NCBI RefSeq assembly: GCF_027942295.1
Contig: NZ_CP101416.1
Coordinates: forward strand, 3,706,501 to 3,770,500
Direction: 5' to 3'
Length of the DNA stretch: 64,000 nucleotides
Source of the DNA: Pseudanabaena sp. Chao 1811
Lineage (GTDB): Bacteria > Cyanobacteriota > Cyanobacteriia > Pseudanabaenales > Pseudanabaenaceae
Shown: positions 59,214 to 64,000 of the stretch, one piece after another
Layout of the letters: every line of letters starts with the position of its first letter
Numbering within the stretch: the first letter of the stretch is position 1
Notes under the pieces: generated by a model
What the model saw: the letters and a program-made list of their open reading frames with translations, nothing else
Told to the model about the DNA's origin: nothing
Database searches by the model: none
Translations under genes and position numbers: made by a program

Positions 59214-59508
59214 TTTGGCTGATGTTTTGTAGGCTTAGGAGAATTTGTAAGTCTTGAGTAATATTTTCTAAACAGCGATATTCGCCAAACCATTCAATAT
59301 ATTCTAAGTCTTTGCCTTCTAGATTCTCTGCTGTCCAAGAGGTGACAAACTCACTGGAGGAGATTTGATATTTTTGCTCGAATGTTTTTAATTTTTGTTC
59401 TATTTGTTTTTTACCTTGTTCCATTCGTAGGATTTCGGCACGGATTGTTTTTTGGAGAATTGCGATCGCACGATCGGGGTATTCGGTAAGGATTTTTAAC
59501 TCGTTCAT
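59200..59508 (-). CDS. Antitoxin-like partner of the TumE-type protein
   Basis: A 102-aa protein, largely helical (IRAEILRMEQGKKQIEQKLK, then FEQKYQISSSEFVTSW). ATG at 59508 (MNELKILTEYPDR) is used; TTG at 59514 is possible. It overlaps the toxin-like gene by 14 bp, and its acidic helical make-up fits an antidote. Assignment is mostly by context. Confidence 0.68.
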   Translation of the reverse strand: MNELKILTEYPDRAIAILQKTIRAEILRMEQGKKQIEQKLKTFEQKYQISSSEFVTSWTAENLEGKDLEYIEWFGEYRCLENITQDLQILLSLQNISQNVSI

Positions 59509-59652
59509 TGTCAAGTTGCGATAAAGTTTTACTGCTATTTTAGTCTTTTTAGATCTTGCCGATCGCTAATTACGTCACTTTTCAGGCAAATAGGCGATCG
59601 CTATGAATATTTACAACATCCATAACTTACCTCCAATTTTTACTTTTTACTT

Positions 59653-60154
59653 TTACCTTTTTACTTGATCGAGGATCGCAAGGACAATTTGAGAATGATC
59701 CATATCCAATCCTTCGCAGAGAATATCTTCATCACGTTCTCCGTTGAGGATTTGCCGAGTCGCATTACATCCCATATTTTGACATTCGGGATCGACTGCT
59801 TGTAATTGAGATTCTAATTGCTGTCTGACCTCGGCATCGTCAACCGCCATCACTACACCCTCGATAAACTGGCTGTGTTGGCGTAGCTCGTACTCAGTGC
59901 CTGCAAATTTGGCGCAAGCAGTGCGCGAAAGGCGGCGATATTCTTTTGCTTTGGCTGGATCTCCTTGTTTATCGCTAATTCGTGCCAAAAGTTCGTAAGT
60001 ATTCCAAATCTGAGCCGCAGCAGGATCAAGGGTTTGCTTAATTGCTAAGGACTCTTCAGCTAATTGTTGTGCTTCGTTGAGACGATTTGGAAATTTTTGG
60101 ATTAGATTAGCAAGGTTACTGAGATAGCTGGATACCAAAACGAGATCGCCAATT
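59653..60154 (-). pseudogene. 3' fragment of the interrupted CHAT-NB-ARC-TPR gene
   Basis: Encodes the C-terminal end of the large gene, cut off by the IS. In the frame continuing from the 5' part it reads GDLVLVSSYLSNLANLIQKF and further TPR-like helices (LNEAQQLAEESLAIKQTLDP, RISDKQGDPAKAKEYRRLSR) to the stop at 59653. No start codon of its own is convincing; the long frame running from inside the IS is an artefact of the junction. Confidence 0.9.
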
Positions 60155-61481
60155 GAGAGTGTAAAGTGAAGTGTGTAAAGTCTGGGATATATACAGAGAG
60201 ATGATCTAGACACACAATTACCAACACTAAAACTGATGAATATACGCAAAGAATTGCTCGACGAATTGCTGCAAGAATGTAAAACACCACCTGACCTATT
60301 CGGAGAAGGAGGCATTCTGAAACAACTGACAACCGCGTTGGTGGAGAGAGCCTTGGAAGCAGAACTATCAACCCATCTGGGATACGGTAAGCACGAACCA
60401 AGACCAGAAGGACAAACCAACAGTCGCAATGGCTATAGCCAGAAAAAAGTGCAAGGTGACTTTGGCGTAGCCGAAATCGCAGTCCCCCGAGATCGGCAAG
60501 GGGAGTTTGAACCGCAGATGGTGAAGAAAGGACAAAGTCGCTTGTCAGGACTAGATGAAAAGATCATTGCTCTCTACGCACGAGGTATGAGTGTCAGGGA
60601 TATTCAAGCCCAGTTGCAAGAAATGTATGGTGTTGAAGTATCACCAACACTTATTTCCAATGTTACAGATGCAGTAATTGACGAGGTGAAGCAATGGCAA
60701 AACCGTCCCCTTGAAGCAGTCTATCCAATCGTCTTTCTGGACTGTCTAGTCATCAAAGTCCGAGACAATGGCAGAGTGATTAACAAATCCTTGTACTTTG
60801 CCTTGGGCGTGAATATGGACGGGTACAAGGAATTACTGGGTATGTGGATTTCTCCGAATGAAGGTGCGAAATTCTGGTTGTCAGTACTCACCGAAATTCA
60901 CAACCGTGGGGTCAAAGATATTTTGATTGCCTGTGTCGATGGCTTGACTGGTTTCCCTAATGCGATTGAGACGGTATTTCCTAAAACTCAGGTGCAGTTA
61001 TGCATTGTCCACATGGTCAGAAACTCGGTCGCTTTTGTACCTTGGCAACAACGCAAGCAAGTTTGTGCTGACCTCAAGGCTATTTATAGCGCGGCGACGG
61101 AATCGGAGGCTGAGTTTAATCTCGAACTCTTTGCTGAAAAGTGGGACAAGCAATATCCATCAATCTCCAAGTCTTGGCGCAGTCATTGGGCAAACATTAT
61201 CCCCTTCTTTGCTTTCCCGACCGAGATTCGCAGGGCGATTTATACCACCAATGCGATTGAGTCGATGAACAGTAGTTTGCGGAAGGTGATTAAATCCCAA
61301 CAGATTTTTCCCTCTGATGATGCTGCTTTCAAGCTCGTTTATTTAGCAATGCGGAATATCTCGAAGAAGTGGACGATGCCGATTCGTGATTGGAAACCTG
61401 CTCTTAATCGCTTTGCCATCCTCTTCGAGGATCGTCTCCACGTCTAGCTTCTAGACTTTACACATTTTACTTGACAGTCTC
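60155..61481 (+). mobile_element. IS256-family insertion sequence, complete
   Basis: A 1,327-bp element. The ends are 29-bp inverted repeats, 25 of 29 matching (60155-60183 and 61453-61481), beginning GAGA/GAGAC on each side. It is flanked by an 8-bp direct duplication CGCCAATT (60147-60154 and 61482-61489), the size IS256 elements make. One transposase gene fills it. It lies inside a minus-strand NLR-like gene. Confidence 0.97.
60236..61447 (+). CDS. IS256-family (mutator-type) transposase
   Basis: A 403-aa DDE transposase, full length. The N-terminal region includes [20 protein letters not shown] and [10 protein letters not shown]; catalytic Asp in [12 protein letters not shown] and [14 protein letters not shown], and the Glu lies in the C-terminal [15 protein letters not shown] region. 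No stop or frameshift, so it could be active. It reads opposite to the gene it interrupts. Confidence 0.96.
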   Translation: MNIRKELLDELLQECKTPPDLFGEGGILKQLTTALVERALEAELSTHLGYGKHEPRPEGQTNSRNGYSQKKVQGDFGVAEIAVPRDRQGEFEPQMVKKGQSRLSGLDEKIIALYARGMSVRDIQAQLQEMYGVEVSPTLISNVTDAVIDEVKQWQNRPLEAVYPIVFLDCLVIKVRDNGRVINKSLYFALGVNMDGYKELLGMWISPNEGAKFWLSVLTEIHNRGVKDILIACVDGLTGFPNAIETVFPKTQVQLCIVHMVRNSVAFVPWQQRKQVCADLKAIYSAATESEAEFNLELFAEKWDKQYPSISKSWRSHWANIIPFFAFPTEIRRAIYTTNAIESMNSSLRKVIKSQQIFPSDDAAFKLVYLAMRNISKKWTMPIRDWKPALNRFAILFEDRLHV

Positions 61482-63116
61482 CGCCAATTTTTTGACTGAC
61501 ATTGATCGCCTTGCGATACCATTCCTCACCCTCTTTCAGTTTCCCCGAACCTTCACGCATGATCGCCAACTGATTCCAAGTCGTTGTTGCTACAGCCAAA
61601 TTACCTTGCGCTTCGTCAATCTGTGCAGACTGGCGATAAGCTTGCTCTGCGGCTTCCCACTGGCGCGCTTTTTCAAAAGTCATTCCCAACTGATGCCATA
61701 CAGTTGCTTCTAATTCGGGTTCGTTGAGTTGCTGAGAGGTTATGAGTGCTTCGTGATAACTTTGGATGGCTTCGGTGAGATTGTTCTGTACTTGTGCCAA
61801 GGTTGCTAGTTGGATTTGTATTACAACTTCATTTCGTCGATCACCCAATCCTTTTATAATCGCTAACGCTGTCTCGTAGGACTCACGGGCGCGATCGTAG
61901 TCCCCAATTATCACCAATACATCCGCTAAGTCTGCCTGACATGCTCCTATTTGTCGCTTCACGTAGTTATCTTGCTCTAGCAGTCCCGCCACTTTTAACG
62001 CAAGGCGATACGTTGCCGCCGCCAGTTCTAGCTGTCCCGTTGACCCATAGCAACGTCCAAGCCTACCCAGCGTAAGACAGCGCTGATAGCTAGGAGTCGC
62101 ACCTAAGCCTGCCAAAACCTCCTGAAACACCGCCTCTGCTTTGGCATAGTGTCCTGCATTAAACAACTGTTCACCGCGATTATCCCTCGTCGTAAACCAA
62201 GTTGGAGAGCCAATCTCACCGCCCATGTGTTGCATCATTGCTGTCAAGTCTGCCCGATCTTGATTCAGCCCGAAGTAGTCAAGAAACTTGTTAACGTTAT
62301 CCACAAAATTGACAGCAAAGTCTTCGCCTGCGGTAATGCTGCCGCGCACCGCATACAGCAAATTCGGTAGTTCCCGTTGGGCTACGGCTCTAGCAAAGAA
62401 AGGATTTTCAGCATCCTCGAAATACAAATAACGTGACATTTGATAATAGCGTTGGTGATGGCGGCTGAGGAGTTGCTGTTGTTCGGGTTCAGTCAACCGT
62501 GACCACATCACAGGGGCAAGCGTAGGATGAAATTTGAGAAAAGGCGCAGTCACCCCCACATGAATCAAAGATTCAGCCAGTCCCGTTGCCTCTAGCTGTG
62601 TTCTGAGTGCATTCCATTCCGTTTCCGCAATTTCCGTAATCGCAAGTAGGTAAGGTTCCATCGCTCCACCCTGAAACACTCCCAACCGCTTAATCCATTC
62701 CTGTGCTTGAGGATCGAGCCGACTCACCGACAGATTCAGCGAAGCCAGCAAAGGATTATTTGGAGTATCCGCCACTAACTGCGCTAACTCCCGATGCACC
62801 TCTAGCGCCCTTCTTTGCTTCAGTTGCCCCGCCAACAACCCCAACGACAAAGGATGATAGTCCAGCAACTTAAACAACTCCAACAAACCCTCACGGGGCG
62901 GCAAATCAAACTGTGGCTCTGGTGGCAACTTGATCAAACTTTGGAAATAGTCCAGCGCATCATCTTTCGATAAACCACCCAAAGGAGGTAAAGCAATATG
63001 CTTCAAACTCCCCTGATTGGGATAATCAGAATGCTGCAAATCCGCCGCCCTCGTCGTCAGCAACACCCGACTATTTCCCGCCTCCGACCATTCTTTTGCG
63101 ATGTCGAGCAGGGCTT

Positions 63117-63200
63117 GATCCCCCCTACCCCCCTTAGAAAGGGGGGCTTGATCGGAATCTTCTTCTTTGCCCCCCTTTACAAGGGGGGGTAGGGGGGATC
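63117..63200. repeat. Intragenic inverted repeat (PLxKGG-type) inside the NB-ARC coding region
   Basis: 19-bp G/C-homopolymer arms (63117-63135 and 63182-63200) forming a dispersed cyanobacterial repeat translated in frame as PLPPLVKGGKEEDSDQAPLS. It follows Walker B of the NB-ARC domain. Confidence 0.8.
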
Positions 63201-63547
63201 TAATTGTCTCCAAATTATCCAAAATCACCAACACAGACTGTTCCCTCAGCGCCCTAGTCGCCGCCGCCCCATCAATCAAATTCGTATCCAACACCGTCGC
63301 CAACACACTCACCGCATAACCCACAGGATCGACACCCTGAAAATCCGCAAAACTGATAAAACACACCCGCGCAAACATACCCGTCAGCAACAGCCACCGC
63401 CCCACCTCCTCAGCCAGATAGGTTTTCCCCATCCCCCCAAACCCCGAAATCGTAATCCGCCGCGCCCCCCGCACAAACGCCCTCTCGATCGCCCACAACT
63501 CCCGCGACCTACCCCAAAAACCTGCCTCCTGAACCTCACGGAGATTG

Positions 63548-63646
63548 CCCTCACCCCTAGCCCCTCTCCCAGAGGTAGAGGGGGACAAGAGATCTGAATT
63601 CTCCTCTTCTCCCCTCGCCCCTTGGGAGAGGGGCTGGGGGTGAGGG
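63548..63646. repeat. Intragenic inverted repeat (PHPQPLSQGARG-type) between CHAT and NB-ARC
   Basis: 24-bp arms (63548-63571, 63623-63646), 23 of 24 matching, translated in frame as the linker HPQPLSQGARGEEENSDLLS. This is a familiar dispersed element in cyanobacterial genomes. Here it adds about 35 residues at a domain border. Confidence 0.85.
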
Positions 63647-64000
63647 TTGAATAACGCTCCATCATTCCCCACCTGATACAAAGCAGGTAAAAACCAATCC
63701 TGCACCTTCAAAACCACCCGATCCTTACCCCTTGGGCGATCACCCCGTTCTTTATTGAGATACAGATCCCGCCGCGCATTTTCCAACGCCTCACCCACAC
63801 CCTGACCCCGCAGCAAAAAGCCATAAAACTTACCAAACAACTGCCGCGCCGTCACCGCCAACACCGAATATTGCATCGCCAACACCGACGGCATCCCCGC
63901 CTGAGTCAACCGCGCCGCCACACTCCCCAAAGCATCATCACCACCGACCGCCGCCGACTGACAAGCCGACAAAATAATCGCACTCACCCTTTGCCGATTC

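Larger units (their letters stand above)
61482..64000 (-). pseudogene. 5' fragment of a CHAT-NB-ARC-TPR (NLR-like) gene, IS-interrupted, 5' end outside window
   Basis: A large STAND protein. Visible from the right edge: C-terminal part of a CHAT protease domain (IILSACQSAAVGGDDALGS, catalytic Cys), an NB-ARC domain (Walker A ISGFGGMGKTYLAEE, Walker B VLVILDNLE, GLPL-like LLAGQLKQRR), then TPR repeats (about 600-840). It ends in IS sequence. The target duplication shows that removing the IS and one duplication restores the frame: SQKIG joins DLVLVSSYLSNL. The protein was then about 1,000 or more residues. Two repeat inserts are translated in its linkers. Such proteins are NLR-like sensors of infection. 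Confidence 0.92.

Noticed and set aside
60102-60429. Open frames crossing the left end of the IS
   Set aside because: They are chimeric read-through of host and IS sequence, not genes.
63384-63665. 93-aa minus-strand frame over the GC-rich repeat region
   Set aside because: Low-complexity Gly/Arg frame, a shadow of the NB-ARC coding frame and repeat.

Overview
The window is a piece of cyanobacterial chromosome. It carries chlG (chlorophyll synthase), the Calvin-cycle regulator CP12, a RbcR/Ycf30-type LysR regulator, Ycf20, a Ycf55-like protein, a PAM68-type photosystem II factor, DUF3110 and a cyanoexosortase. The octamer GCGATCGC (HIP1) recurs throughout. The style, with very short 3-nt-loop palindromes between genes, moderate GC and few strong Shine-Dalgarno sites, suggests a Pseudanabaena-like filamentous cyanobacterium; the genus is an inference. 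Genes are packed tightly on both strands, and almost every gene end is marked by a perfect inverted repeat, about thirty in all.

Layout. 0-10 kb: end of a CheA-type hybrid kinase, uvrC, a pentapeptide-repeat protein, a methyltransferase, a WcaF-like acetyltransferase, DUF3110, a hotdog thioesterase and argJ. 10-14 kb: the cytochrome c oxidase operon ctaC-ctaD-ctaE. 14-25 kb: a cyanoexosortase, a lipoprotein, dnaJ-tusA-rsgA, a [2Fe-2S] ferredoxin, a LOG-like protein, an M50-like membrane protein whose metalloprotease motifs are destroyed, a long acidic protein, cp12 and a plastoquinone-pathway prenyltransferase. 25.5-27.2 kb: tRNA-Ala(CGC) abutting a two-gene ATPase plus nuclease-like module. 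27-34 kb: hisC, rbcR, then a set of genes resembling the photosystem II assembly (Pap, slr0144-type) operon (roadblock-like protein, ferredoxin, two V4R proteins and a phycobiliprotein-like protein without cysteine), followed by PAM68 and rpsO. 34-39 kb: a 41-aa membrane peptide, an FHA-LuxR regulator, three small membrane-anchored proteins, the divergent perR/peroxiredoxin pair and a thioredoxin-reductase-like flavoprotein.

39.7-42.5 kb is a toxin-antitoxin cluster: MazEF, an orphan DUF433 antitoxin, another orphan antitoxin, a HEPN-like protein and VapBC. It lies between core genes. chlG follows, with its last 16 codons and terminator duplicated in tandem. 44-58 kb holds an orphan efflux adaptor, the Ycf55-like and Ycf20 genes, a CobO-like protein with a lost P-loop, a CAP-domain protein, a three-gene light-sensor-style two-component cluster, a type I IPP isomerase, a YdeP-type molybdoenzyme and two membrane proteins.

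58.8-64 kb is accessory DNA: a TumE-type toxin-antitoxin-like pair and a large CHAT-NB-ARC-TPR (NLR-like) gene split by a complete 1,327-bp IS256-family element. The element has 29-bp inverted ends and an 8-bp target duplication. Removing it with one copy of the duplication restores the reading frame exactly, so the insertion looks recent. The strongest candidates for new biology are the tRNA-adjacent ATPase/nuclease-like pair, the interrupted NLR-like gene and the genome-wide GC-NNN-GC-tipped hairpin family.
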